Of a DNA stretch of 49,300 bases, positions 1 to 8,322 are shown in pieces. The position numbers and the translations under genes are program-made. Origin of the DNA: Flavobacteriaceae bacterium (GTDB lineage Bacteria; Bacteroidota; Bacteroidia; Flavobacteriales; Flavobacteriaceae). The DNA is taken from NCBI GenBank assembly GCA_018608765.1, contig JABAYY010000046.1, positions 1 through 49,300 on the forward strand, in the 5' to 3' direction. Below the pieces are notes generated by a model. The model searched no databases. It was not told the DNA's origin and saw only the letters and a list, made by a program, of their open reading frames with translations. Positions within the stretch are counted from its first letter, which is position 1. Every line of letters starts with the position of its first letter.

Positions 1-1879
1 CGAAATCTACGTCTTCAACGTTGTCTTCTTGAGATGCTTCAGCATCTGAAGGAGCACCTTGAGCGTCCTGAGCACCTTCTTGTGCTTTGTACATTTCTTC
101 ACTAGCAACTTTCCATGCTTCGTTGATTTTCTCTAAAGCTGGGTCAATAACCGCGATGTCTTTAGATTCGTAGGCAGCTTTCAATTCTTCCAAAGCAGCT
201 TCAATTGGTTGTTTTTTATCATCTGATAATTTATCACCAAATTCTTTCAACTGATTTTCTGTTTGAAAAATCATACCATCTGCAGCATTCAATTTATCTG
301 CTGTTTCTTTAGCTTTCGCATCTGAATCTGCATTTGCTTCTGCATCTTGTTTCATTTTTTCGATTTCTTCTTCCGTCAAACCAGAAGACGCTTCAATACG
401 GATGTCTTGTGTTTTGTTGGTCGCTTTATCTGTAGCGGAAACTTTAATGATTCCATTGGCATCAATATCAAAGGTTACTTCAATTTGAGGCGTTCCACGC
501 TGTGCTGGTGGAAGTCCATCTAAATGAAAACGTCCAATCGTTTTGTTATCCGCTGCCATTGCACGCTCTCCTTGAAGGACGTGAATTTCAACTGAAGGCT
601 GATTGTCTGCTGCTGTTGAGAATACTTGAGATTTTTTAGTTGGAATGGTTGTGTTAGACTCAATTAATTTAGTCATTACATTCCCCATCGTTTCAATTCC
701 TAATGATAATGGAGTAACATCCAAAAGTAATACATCTTTAACATCTCCTGTCAATACACCTCCTTGGATTGCAGCACCTACAGCAACAACCTCATCAGGA
801 TTTACTCCTTTGTTAGGTTTCTTTCCAAAGAATTTTTCAACCGCTTCTTGAACCGCAGGAATTCGAGTAGATCCCCCAACTAATATAATTTCATCAATAT
901 CACTTGTTGACAATCCAGCAGCTTTAAGAGCCGTTTGACAAGGAGCAATTGTTCTTTTTACTAAGTCGTCAATTAATTGCTCAAACTTTGCTTTTGACAA
1001 TGAACGTACCAAGTGTTTTGGACCGCTTGCAGTGGCTGTAACATAAGGTAAATTGATTTCTGTTTGCGCAGAAGATGATAATTCAATCTTAGCTTTTTCA
1101 GCAGCTTCTTTTAAACGTTGAAGCGCCATAGGATCTTTACGTAAGTCTAAGTTTTCTTCCGCTTTAAATTCTTCTGCCAACCAGTTGATGATTTTTTCAT
1201 CAACATCATCTCCACCTAAGTGCGTATCACCATCCGTAGCAAGTACTTCAAATACACCATCTCCTAATTCCAATACAGAAACATCATGTGTTCCTCCACC
1301 AAAATCAAAAACAACAATGGTTTGATCTTTTCCTTTTTTGTCCATTCCGTATGCCAATGCAGCCGCTGTAGGCTCATTGATAATACGTCTTACTTTTAAA
1401 CCTGCAATCTCACCAGCTTCTTTTGTAGCTTGACGTTGTGCATCGTTAAAATAAGCAGGTACTGTAATTACCGCTTCTGAAACTTCTTGATCCAAAAATT
1501 CTTCAGCTGTTTTTTTCATTTTTTGAAGCACCATTGCCGATAATTCTTGTGGCGTATACAAACGACCATCAATATCCACACGTGGTGTATCGTTGTCACC
1601 TTTCACTACTTTATAAGGGACACGACCTACTTCTTGTTTAGATTCTGAGAATTTGTTTCCCATAAAACGTTTAATTGAATAAACCGTCTTTGTTGGATTG
1701 GTGACCGCTTGACGTTTTGCAGGGTCTCCTACTTTGATTTCACCACCATCCACAAAAGCGATGACAGATGGGGTTGTACGTTGTCCTTCAGCATTTGTGA
1801 TGACAACGGGCTCATTTCCTTCCATAACGGAAACACAAGAGTTTGTAGTTCCCAAATCGATTCCAATAATCTTACTCAT
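1..1879 (-). CDS. dnaK: Chaperone DnaK (Hsp70), 3' end cut by window edge
   Basis: ATP-dependent Hsp70 chaperone that folds cytoplasmic proteins with DnaJ and GrpE. The reading frame is open from ATG at 1879 down to base 1, giving 626 residues; only the last few codons are missing. The N-terminus reads [17 protein letters not shown], the classic phosphate-1 loop. Further signatures visible are the phosphate-2 region ([14 protein letters not shown]), the adenosine motif ([12 protein letters not shown]) and the interdomain linker ([16 protein letters not shown]), followed by the substrate-binding domain and a helical lid. The tail is rich in Gln, Ala and Asp and reads NVEDVDF just before the edge, as expected for the conserved acidic DnaK C-terminus. 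No partner chaperone gene is visible in the window. Confidence 0.98.
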   Translation of the reverse strand, partial: MSKIIGIDLGTTNSCVSVMEGNEPVVITNAEGQRTTPSVIAFVDGGEIKVGDPAKRQAVTNPTKTVYSIKRFMGNKFSESKQEVGRVPYKVVKGDNDTPRVDIDGRLYTPQELSAMVLQKMKKTAEEFLDQEVSEAVITVPAYFNDAQRQATKEAGEIAGLKVRRIINEPTAAALAYGMDKKGKDQTIVVFDFGGGTHDVSVLELGDGVFEVLATDGDTHLGGDDVDEKIINWLAEEFKAEENLDLRKDPMALQRLKEAAEKAKIELSSSAQTEINLPYVTATASGPKHLVRSLSKAKFEQLIDDLVKRTIAPCQTALKAAGLSTSDIDEIILVGGSTRIPAVQEAVEKFFGKKPNKGVNPDEVVAVGAAIQGGVLTGDVKDVLLLDVTPLSLGIETMGNVMTKLIESNTTIPTKKSQVFSTAADNQPSVEIHVLQGERAMAADNKTIGRFHLDGLPPAQRGTPQIEVTFDIDANGIIKVSATDKATNKTQDIRIEASSGLTEEEIEKMKQDAEANADSDAKAKETADKLNAADGMIFQTENQLKEFGDKLSDDKKQPIEAALEELKAAYESKDIAVIDPALEKINEAWKVASEEMYKAQEGAQDAQGAPSDAEASQEDNVEDVDF

Positions 1880-1925
1880 AATTTATATAGTTTAATTTTT
1901 TATTTAAATATTACACAATCCATAA

Positions 1926-1942
1926 GTCAATCATTGTGCCAA
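1926..1942 (-). promoter_or_regulatory. sigma54-like -24/-12 promoter of dnaK
   Basis: On the minus strand, TTGGCAC (1942-1936) is followed after 5 nt by TTGAC (1930-1926). The sigma54 consensus is TTGGCAC-N5-TTGCW, so this matches except for A instead of C in the -12 element. Transcription would start about 12 nt downstream, leaving a leader of roughly 35 nt before the dnaK ATG. This is read from sequence only. Confidence 0.5.
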
Positions 1943-1952
1943 TACAACATTA

Positions 1953-1967
1953 CTGACACGATGTCAG
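1953..1967. promoter_or_regulatory. 15-bp dyad CTGACA-N3-TGTCAG upstream of dnaK
   Basis: A perfect inverted repeat with 6-bp arms and a 3-nt spacer lies 10 nt upstream of the sigma54-like -24 element of dnaK. The position fits a binding site for a heat-shock regulator. The cognate protein is not visible in the window. Confidence 0.5.
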
Positions 1968-2014
1968 AAAAAAAATAAAACCTTCTTTTATTTAAAAAAC
2001 AAACCACAGATTAG

Positions 2015-2022
2015 TACCTTTG
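2015..2022 (+). promoter_or_regulatory. -7 box (TACCTTTG) of the lipoprotein gene
   Basis: The octamer matches the Bacteroidota -7 consensus TAnnTTTG and sits 20 nt upstream of the ATG at 2043. No clear -33 TTG is seen at the usual spacing; the upstream region is A/T rich. Confidence 0.5.
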
Positions 2023-2042
2023 AATACATAAAAAAAAATATT

Positions 2043-2516
2043 ATGAGAAAATTAGTGTCATTATTATCGGTTGTATTATTTATGTCTTGCGTCGTTGAAG
2101 AAGGACAAGATGGTAGAGATGGAGGTTTAATTGTGTCTAGTGCATTTGAAATTGTAGTGGATTTTAATACTCAAAATAACTATGAAATTGTAGAACCTTA
2201 CGGATTTGACGTTTATAGTTATGACGTCACCTTGGTTTATATTTTATGGGAAACTGATAACGGTGAAGAGGTCTGGAGATTATTACCACAAAGTGCTATT
2301 TTTGTTGGCGGCGCTACGCTCAACTATAATTTTGACTTCACACAAACAGATGTTAAGCTATTTTTAGAAGGCACTGCTAATTTTGAAAATCTAGATGCTG
2401 TTTGGACTCAAGATGTTATTTTTAGAATCGTAGTCGTTCCTGCAGATAACGTAAGTGGACTTGCCAGTCCTGAAATGACTGATTTCAATCTCTCTTCTTT
2501 ACAACAGCGTTATTAA
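2043..2516 (+). CDS. Small lipoprotein of unknown function
   Basis: A 157-residue protein that I do not assign to a family. It begins with a lipoprotein signal peptide (MRKLVSLLSVVLFMSC; lipobox Cys at residue 16). After the Cys come VVEE, an acidic stretch resembling Bacteroidota surface-export signals, and then a short collagen-like GQDGRDG segment. The rest is rich in beta-prone and aromatic residues, suggesting a small beta-sandwich. It has its own promoter and terminator and so is probably monocistronic. It lies between dnaK, which is transcribed divergently, and panB. The function is unknown; cell-envelope location is inferred from the signal. Confidence 0.8.
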   Translation: MRKLVSLLSVVLFMSCVVEEGQDGRDGGLIVSSAFEIVVDFNTQNNYEIVEPYGFDVYSYDVTLVYILWETDNGEEVWRLLPQSAIFVGGATLNYNFDFTQTDVKLFLEGTANFENLDAVWTQDVIFRIVVVPADNVSGLASPEMTDFNLSSLQQRY

Positions 2517-2538
2517 CCCAAAATTAATATTCAAATCC

Positions 2539-2582
2539 AAAAGCATATTAAAACACAATGCGTTTTTAATATGCTTTTTTTA
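2539..2582 (+). terminator. Rho-independent terminator after the lipoprotein gene
   Basis: A long AT-rich stem (AAAAGCATATTAAAA pairing with the TTTTTAATATGCTTTT side) with a short loop is followed by a T-run, about 25 nt after the stop codon at 2516. The symmetry means it could also work in the other direction. Confidence 0.85.
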
Positions 2583-2665
2583 TTCTAGTTTCAGTTATTA
2601 CATAAAAAACTGAACTTATATACTTATTTAGTACTTTTACACTCTATCATAAATTATAACCAATT

Positions 2666-3484
2666 ATGTCTGCATCAAAAAAAGAATACAAAAGAGTCAC
2701 GGTAAAATCGCTCATCGAAATGAAGTCGTTAGGTGAAAAGATATCTATGCTCACTGCCTATGATTACACCATGGCCAAGATTGTAGATGGCGCTGGTATT
2801 GATGTTATTTTGGTAGGAGATTCTGCCAGTAATGTAATGGCAGGACATGAAACCACACTTCCAATTACATTGGATCAAATGATTTACCACGCGTCTTCTG
2901 TGGTACGTGCTATTGATCGTGCGCTTGTAGTCGTTGATTTACCTTTTGGAACTTATCAAAGTGATCCAAAAGAAGCCCTACGTTCTTCAATTCGAATCAT
3001 GAAAGAAAGTGGTGGACATGCCGTAAAACTCGAAGGTGGTAAAGAGATTAAAGACTCTATTAAAAAGATATTGAATGCCGGAATTCCTGTGATGGGACAC
3101 TTAGGACTCACACCGCAATCAATTTATAAATTTGGAACTTACACAGTAAGAGCCAAAGAAGAAGAGGAGGCTTTACGATTAATTGAGGATGCTAAACTTT
3201 TGGAGCGCCTTGGTTGCTTCGCTTTGGTTCTTGAAAAAATTCCAGCTTCCTTGGCACAACAAGTTGCCGAAAGTATCAGCATACCAGTTATAGGAATTGG
3301 TGCTGGTGGTGGCGTTGACGGGCAGGTATTGGTATTGCATGACATGCTTGGAATGACACAAGAATTTCATCCACGATTTTTACGTCGCTATTTAAGTTTA
3401 CACGAAGAAATGACTCTTGCAATCAATCAATATATTGACGATGTAAAATCTTCTGACTTCCCTAGTGAAAACGAACAGTATTAA
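2666..3484 (+). CDS. panB: 3-methyl-2-oxobutanoate hydroxymethyltransferase
   Basis: First committed step of pantothenate (coenzyme A) synthesis: transfers a hydroxymethyl group from 5,10-methylenetetrahydrofolate to ketoisovalerate, giving ketopantoate. The protein has 272 residues, the normal length. Recognisable blocks are [25 protein letters not shown] near the N-terminus with the Mg-binding Asp in [22 protein letters not shown], and [21 protein letters not shown] near residue 215. It is a cytoplasmic TIM barrel acting as a decamer in known homologues. It is the first gene of a tight three-gene run (4-nt gap to the pseudouridine synthase). Confidence 0.97.
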   Translation: MSASKKEYKRVTVKSLIEMKSLGEKISMLTAYDYTMAKIVDGAGIDVILVGDSASNVMAGHETTLPITLDQMIYHASSVVRAIDRALVVVDLPFGTYQSDPKEALRSSIRIMKESGGHAVKLEGGKEIKDSIKKILNAGIPVMGHLGLTPQSIYKFGTYTVRAKEEEEALRLIEDAKLLERLGCFALVLEKIPASLAQQVAESISIPVIGIGAGGGVDGQVLVLHDMLGMTQEFHPRFLRRYLSLHEEMTLAINQYIDDVKSSDFPSENEQY

Positions 3485-3488
3485 ATAA

Positions 3489-4193
3489 ATGGGTAAGATT
3501 GTTTCAAATATTGACAACCTTCAAATTCTTCATGAGGACAATCATTTAATTATCATCAATAAACGCTCTGGGGATCTTGTTCAAGGAGATAAAACTGGAG
3601 ATGCACCTCTAAGTGATATAGTAAAGGGCTACATAAAAAAGAAGTATGACAAACCAGGAGCTGTTTATTTAGGAGTCACACATCGGCTCGACCGCCCTAC
3701 CACTGGAATTGTTGTATTTGCAAAAACTTCAAAAGCACTCACAAGAATGAATGCGTTGTTTTTAAACAAAAAAATCACCAAAACTTATTGGGCAGTTGTC
3801 AAAAATAAACCCTTAAAATCAAAAGATACGCTCGTTCATTGGCTAAAGAAAAATCCTAAAAATAATAAATCAAAAGCCTATATCAAAGAAGTGGACCAAA
3901 GCAAAAAAGCAATTCTACACTATGAATTAATTCACAGTTTGAACCGCTATCACCTTCTAGAAGTGAACCTTGAAACAGGAAGACATCACCAGATAAGGAG
4001 TCAACTATCTACGATAGGAAGCCCTATAAAAGGGGATTTAAAATATGGATTCGACCGGAGCAATGCCGATGGAAGCATCCATCTACATGCACGAAACATT
4101 TCATTTACACACCCTGTAAATGACCAATTAATAACTATTAGTGCACCCCCTCCAAATGAAGTGTTATGGAAGGAATGTATCAATCACGTATAG
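3489..4193 (+). CDS. RluA-family RNA pseudouridine synthase
   Basis: Isomerises uridine to pseudouridine in rRNA or tRNA. The catalytic block HRLDRPTTGIVVFAKT contains the RLD motif with the nucleophilic Asp. The later HQIRSQLSTIGSPIKGDLKYG block is the conserved C-terminal signature. At 234 residues it has the catalytic domain only, with no N-terminal S4 domain, unlike RluC or RluD. The target site cannot be told from sequence. It starts 4 nt after panB and ends 3 nt before the aldehyde dehydrogenase, so the three are probably co-transcribed. Confidence 0.93.
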   Translation: MGKIVSNIDNLQILHEDNHLIIINKRSGDLVQGDKTGDAPLSDIVKGYIKKKYDKPGAVYLGVTHRLDRPTTGIVVFAKTSKALTRMNALFLNKKITKTYWAVVKNKPLKSKDTLVHWLKKNPKNNKSKAYIKEVDQSKKAILHYELIHSLNRYHLLEVNLETGRHHQIRSQLSTIGSPIKGDLKYGFDRSNADGSIHLHARNISFTHPVNDQLITISAPPPNEVLWKECINHV

Positions 4194-4196
4194 ACT

Positions 4197-5573
4197 ATGG
4201 AAGCAAAACTGATCTTAGAAACCCAGAAAGAGTATTTTAAAACGCGCGCCACACGTGACGTAGGGATGCTTAAGAAATTACTAACCAAACTTCGTTCAGA
4301 AATTCTAGCTAAAGAAGATGCTATTTACGAAGCTGTGTATAAGGATTTAAGAAAATCTAAATTTGAAGCTTATTTTAGTGAAATTGGGGTGGTTATTTCA
4401 GAGATTGATTCGACTTTAAAACATATTGACTCTTGGTCAAAACCCAAAAAAATAAGAGCTGCTGGACTTAACTTTCCATCAAGAGATTATATCTACAGCG
4501 AACCTTACGGAACGGTCTTGATCATTGCACCTTGGAACTACCCATTTCAGTTGGCAGTTGCCCCTCTTATTGCAGCCATCGCCGCAGGCAACACGGTTGT
4601 TTTAAAACCAAGCGAGCATACAACACATACCTCACAGCTAATTGAAGACATCCTGAGCACTGTATTTATTCCAGAACATGTCAAAGTCGTCCAAGGAGGA
4701 ATTCCTGAAACAACCATGCTTTTAAAGGAGCGTTGGGATTATATTTTCTTCACTGGAAGTGTTGCCGTTGGAAAAATTGTAGCCAAAGCGGCTGCGCCTT
4801 ACCTAACTCCTGTAACACTCGAACTGGGAGGGAAAAACCCCTGTATCGTAGATAACAGCATGTCGACTCAACTGATCGCAAAACGATTGGTATGGGGCAA
4901 ATTCGTCAATGCTGGCCAAACGTGTATTGCACCTGATTATTTGTTAGTTCATAGCTCGATAAAAGCACAGTTGATTTCTGATTTAAAAACTGAAATTGTT
5001 AAGGCTTACGGACAAAATCCACAAACATCTACGGACTACTCTCGAATAGTCAATGCTACACACTTATCTAGGTTGACAAGTATGTTAACGGATTCTAATG
5101 TTATATTTGGAGGTACTTACGATGATTCAGATTCCTACCTTGCTCCCACACTAATTGACGAACCTTCTTTGGATTCAGAGGTTATGAAAGATGAAATCTT
5201 TGGTCCTATTTTACCCATTTTAAGTTATGATACTGAAAGTGACATCGATTCCGTTTTGAGTCAATATGAGAAACCTCTTGGATTTTATGTGTTTTCAAAT
5301 GACACCTCTTTTTACAAAAAAATGATTGAAACGTATAGTTTTGGAGGGGGTACAATTAACGATACTATGGTTCAATTTGGAAACTCTAGATTGCCATTTG
5401 GAGGGGTCGGAGAAAGTGGAATTGGAGCCTATCATGGGCGGCTAGGATTTGATACATTTTCCCACAAAAAAGGCATCGTTATTAAAGCTAATTGGATTGA
5501 TATTCCGTTGCGTTATGCACCTTATAAAAACAAGCTTGAAAAACTAAAACTACTCTTTAAATTTTTGGGATAA
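4197..5573 (+). CDS. NAD(P)-dependent aldehyde dehydrogenase, class 3-like
   Basis: Oxidises aldehydes to carboxylic acids. At 458 residues it has the short ALDH3 (fatty/coniferyl aldehyde dehydrogenase) architecture. Visible signatures are IAPWNYPFQ (residues 110-118), the nucleotide-binding FFTGS (184-188), the general base Glu209 in TLELGGKNP, and the catalytic Cys243 in NAGQTCIAP. The C-terminus has FGGVGESGIGAYHG followed by a basic, hydrophobic tail (KLEKLKLLFKFLG) that could touch the membrane, as in fatty-aldehyde dehydrogenases. It is the last gene of the panB run. The substrate is not predictable from sequence; detoxification of lipid-derived aldehydes is a reasonable guess. Confidence 0.93.
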   Translation: MEAKLILETQKEYFKTRATRDVGMLKKLLTKLRSEILAKEDAIYEAVYKDLRKSKFEAYFSEIGVVISEIDSTLKHIDSWSKPKKIRAAGLNFPSRDYIYSEPYGTVLIIAPWNYPFQLAVAPLIAAIAAGNTVVLKPSEHTTHTSQLIEDILSTVFIPEHVKVVQGGIPETTMLLKERWDYIFFTGSVAVGKIVAKAAAPYLTPVTLELGGKNPCIVDNSMSTQLIAKRLVWGKFVNAGQTCIAPDYLLVHSSIKAQLISDLKTEIVKAYGQNPQTSTDYSRIVNATHLSRLTSMLTDSNVIFGGTYDDSDSYLAPTLIDEPSLDSEVMKDEIFGPILPILSYDTESDIDSVLSQYEKPLGFYVFSNDTSFYKKMIETYSFGGGTINDTMVQFGNSRLPFGGVGESGIGAYHGRLGFDTFSHKKGIVIKANWIDIPLRYAPYKNKLEKLKLLFKFLG

Positions 5574-5687
5574 TCACTTCAAAATAGCTTTTTTTTCATC
5601 ATAGTTTTTTCTTATAGCTTGTGTTTAAATGTCTATTTTTCAATTAATTGCTGTGTTTATTTAAAGTTATTATTTAATGGCATTAGA

Positions 5688-7226
5688 TTACCCAAGCCAT
5701 CCATCACGATCCAAGCTTCGGTATTGAATAGCTTCGCTAATATGCGGACTTTCTATTGATAATTCGCCTTCCAAATCGGCAATAGTTCTAGATACTTTTA
5801 GGATGCGATCATAGGCACGGGCTGATAGATTCAAACGTTCCATAGCGGTTTTTAAAAGCTGCATTGATGCAGCATCTAACTTGCAATATTTTCGAATTTG
5901 TTTGGTATTCATTTGTGCGTTATAATGCACAATTTCAGAATCTAAAAAACGTGTGGTTTGCAATGCACGGGCTTTGGTAACTCGTTTTCTAATTTCCACA
6001 GATGATTCCCCTTTGCGCTCGTCAGATAGTTTTTCAAAAGGTACAGGAGTCACTTCAATATGAATGTCTATTCGGTCCAATAAAGGTCCTGAAATTTTCC
6101 CCAAATAACGCTGCATTTCTGAGGCTGAAGACATCATTGGTGCATTTGGGTCATTGAAATACCCGCTTGGACTGGGATTCATACTGGCTACCAACATAAA
6201 ACTACTGGGATAGGTTACTGTAAACTTGGCGCGCGAGATGGTGACTTCTCTATCTTCTAAGGGTTGACGCATGACTTCTAACACTTCGCGTTTAAATTCG
6301 GGCAATTCATCTAAAAACAATACCCCATTATGAGAAAGAGAAATTTCTCCGGGTTGTGGATAACTCCCGCCGCCCACAAGGGCGACATTTGAAATGGTGT
6401 GATGGGGCGATCGAAATGGACGTTGGGCTATCAATCCTTTTTGAGCTCCAATACGCCCTACAACCGAATGTATTTTGGTAGTTTCCAACGCTTCTTGCAA
6501 AGTCATTGGAGGTAATATGGAAGGTAAGCGTTTTGCCAACATTGTTTTTCCTGCGCCTGGTGGTCCAATCAATATGATGTTATGACCTCCAGCTGCGGCA
6601 ATTTCCATACAGCGTTTGATACTCTCCTGCCCTTTTACATCAGAGAAATCAAATTCGGGATGTTCTAGGTTTTTTTGAAACTCTGCTCGGGTATCTACAA
6701 TGGTTTGTTCTAGTGCTTTATGCCTATCAAAATAATCAATCACTTCAGAGATGTGTTCGACACCATACACCTTCAGACCGCTCACAATAGCAGCTTCTTT
6801 GGCGTTTTCTTTGGGTAAGATAAATCCGTCAAAACCTTCTTCTAAGGCTTTAATTGCAATGGGTAGCGCTCCTTTTATAGATTGCACACTTCCGTCCAAG
6901 GAGAGCTCTCCCATAATGATGTAGCGCTCAATATTGGTCTCTTTGATTTGATTGGAAGCGGTAAGGATGCCCACTGCCAAAGGCAGGTCATAGGCTGATC
7001 CTTCTTTGCGCATATCGGCAGGCGACATATTGATGATGAGTTTTTTGCCGGGAATTTTATAGCCGTTGTTTTGAAGGGCCGCAGCTATTCGGAAATTACT
7101 TTCTTTAATGGCATTATCTGGCAATCCAACAAGATGGTATCCGATGCCTTTATCGACATTCACTTCTATTGTGATGGTGTGTGCTTCCACGCCAAAGACG
7201 GCGCTTCCATAGACTTTTTTAAGCAT
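5688..7226 (-). CDS. comM: YifB/ComM-family Mg chelatase-like AAA+ ATPase
   Basis: AAA+ ATPase related to Mg-chelatase ChlI. ComM in naturally transformable bacteria is a branch-migration helicase that helps integrate incoming DNA. The 512-residue protein has an N-terminal Lon/S5-like domain (residues 1-170), then the AAA core with Walker A GPPGAGKTMLAKRLP, Walker B LFLDELPEF and the sensor region SFMLVASMNPSP. The C-terminal Mg_chelatase_C domain ends near SPHISEAIQYRSLDR. The length is standard. It is monocistronic, downstream of the glucan locus terminator, and converges on the aldehyde dehydrogenase. Confidence 0.95.
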   Translation of the reverse strand: MLKKVYGSAVFGVEAHTITIEVNVDKGIGYHLVGLPDNAIKESNFRIAAALQNNGYKIPGKKLIINMSPADMRKEGSAYDLPLAVGILTASNQIKETNIERYIIMGELSLDGSVQSIKGALPIAIKALEEGFDGFILPKENAKEAAIVSGLKVYGVEHISEVIDYFDRHKALEQTIVDTRAEFQKNLEHPEFDFSDVKGQESIKRCMEIAAAGGHNIILIGPPGAGKTMLAKRLPSILPPMTLQEALETTKIHSVVGRIGAQKGLIAQRPFRSPHHTISNVALVGGGSYPQPGEISLSHNGVLFLDELPEFKREVLEVMRQPLEDREVTISRAKFTVTYPSSFMLVASMNPSPSGYFNDPNAPMMSSASEMQRYLGKISGPLLDRIDIHIEVTPVPFEKLSDERKGESSVEIRKRVTKARALQTTRFLDSEIVHYNAQMNTKQIRKYCKLDAASMQLLKTAMERLNLSARAYDRILKVSRTIADLEGELSIESPHISEAIQYRSLDRDGWLG

Positions 7227-7309
7227 TTTAGTAAATTTGAGGACTTAAATCTACTGAATATTACGGAGTTATTTAACTTTAAGAATGGATTTGTTTTGAC
7301 AATAACCAC

Positions 7310-7365
7310 AAAAAAAAGGTTTTAAGTTATGTTGAAATAGAAACTCCAACACACAAAAAACCTTT
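7310..7365 (-). terminator. Putative terminator of the glucan-utilisation operon
   Basis: On the minus strand, AAAGGTTTT and AAAACCTTT form the base of an interrupted stem, with an inner TGTTG/CAACA pair around a 12-nt loop, followed by a run of T. It starts about 22 nt after the stop codon of the last GH17 gene. The long interrupted stem makes this less certain than a simple hairpin. Confidence 0.55.
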
Positions 7366-7387
7366 CATTTTGAAAACAAATTCGAAG

Positions 7388-8305
7388 TTAAAACTTCAAT
7401 TTTTCATGTTTATCCCACAGTCCCCAGTAGGCACCTACTTTTCCTTCAGGACCAACTTTCCATGATTCATCAAAAGATGAGAAATAGAAATTAGGGATGT
7501 TGTTTTCTTTGGTCCATCGCATGGTGTCAATAAAATATTTCATTGCAGCTTTTTCACTCGCAATTGCACCTCTTAATCCACCACCTTCACTTGGCCAACC
7601 TGTTTCTGTAATAATAATAGGCTTGCCTTGTGCTGCATCTACAACTTGGCCATACATAGCTTGCATGTGCCCTAATGAATAATCTATAGGACAGCCTTCC
7701 CAATAAGGATATAGGTTAGCCAAGATAATATCGGAGTGTTCTACAATAATTGGATGACGAGAAAACTCATAATATGCATCTACATAACCTATTGGAATGT
7801 TTAATCCAGCTAAGGCTTTTTTTACGCGTTTCATGTAACCTACAAGTTCTTCTAAGGTTAAGTCGTCACGGTATAAAACCTCGTTGCCTACTGCGGCTAC
7901 ATCTACATGGCCTGCTTTTGCTAGAGCAATTAGACCTTCAATTTCTTTTTCGTTCTCTTCTTTATCATCTCCTAGCCACGCACCAACTAATGTTTTTAAA
8001 CCATGTTTTTTGGCTGCTACAGGGACAAACTCATTACCTTCTGTACAAGAGAATGAACGGATAGCACTTACATAAGGTTTTAAAATTTTAACACGACGCT
8101 CAACTTGAGCCATGCTAATATCTTCTCCTGGTTTTTGGCCATCTTCGTACATACTAAAACAAATACCGTGCATACCATCTTGGATGGTTTTACGCCATAG
8201 GTTTTTTAAATCTTCTAACGAATCGTGAGAGGCGTCTATACCTTTCGTGGTAATTTGACTGTAATCTTCTTTTGGCTTGTGATAGGATTCTTCTCTGTAT
8301 GACAT
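7388..8305 (-). CDS. Cytoplasmic GH17 beta-1,3-glucanase/glucosidase
   Basis: Predicted retaining GH17 glycosidase acting on beta-1,3-gluco-oligosaccharides. The 305-residue TIM barrel has the acid/base Glu142 in AAVGNEVLYR and the nucleophile Glu234 in IIITETGWPSEGG. No signal peptide or membrane segment is present, so it should act in the cytoplasm on imported oligosaccharides. It is clearly paralogous to the GH17 half of the transporter fusion just upstream: both share SFSCTEGNE, GDDK, YPxWEGC and NFYFSSFDESWKV-like blocks. It is the last gene of the downstream glucan operon, 17 nt after the fusion gene. Whether it is an endo-hydrolase, exo-hydrolase or transglycosylase cannot be read from the sequence. 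Confidence 0.9.
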   Translation of the reverse strand: MSYREESYHKPKEDYSQITTKGIDASHDSLEDLKNLWRKTIQDGMHGICFSMYEDGQKPGEDISMAQVERRVKILKPYVSAIRSFSCTEGNEFVPVAAKKHGLKTLVGAWLGDDKEENEKEIEGLIALAKAGHVDVAAVGNEVLYRDDLTLEELVGYMKRVKKALAGLNIPIGYVDAYYEFSRHPIIVEHSDIILANLYPYWEGCPIDYSLGHMQAMYGQVVDAAQGKPIIITETGWPSEGGGLRGAIASEKAAMKYFIDTMRWTKENNIPNFYFSSFDESWKVGPEGKVGAYWGLWDKHEKLKF

Positions 8306-8322
8306 TTCTATTATGTAATTTA

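Noticed and set aside
1709-1978. 89-residue open frame on the plus strand over the dnaK start and promoter
   Set aside because: It is antisense to the dnaK N-terminus and promoter, and shows no protein family pattern.
7497-8075. Several short plus-strand open frames inside the GH17 gene
   Set aside because: They are antisense shadows of a well-supported GH17 coding sequence and overlap each other.
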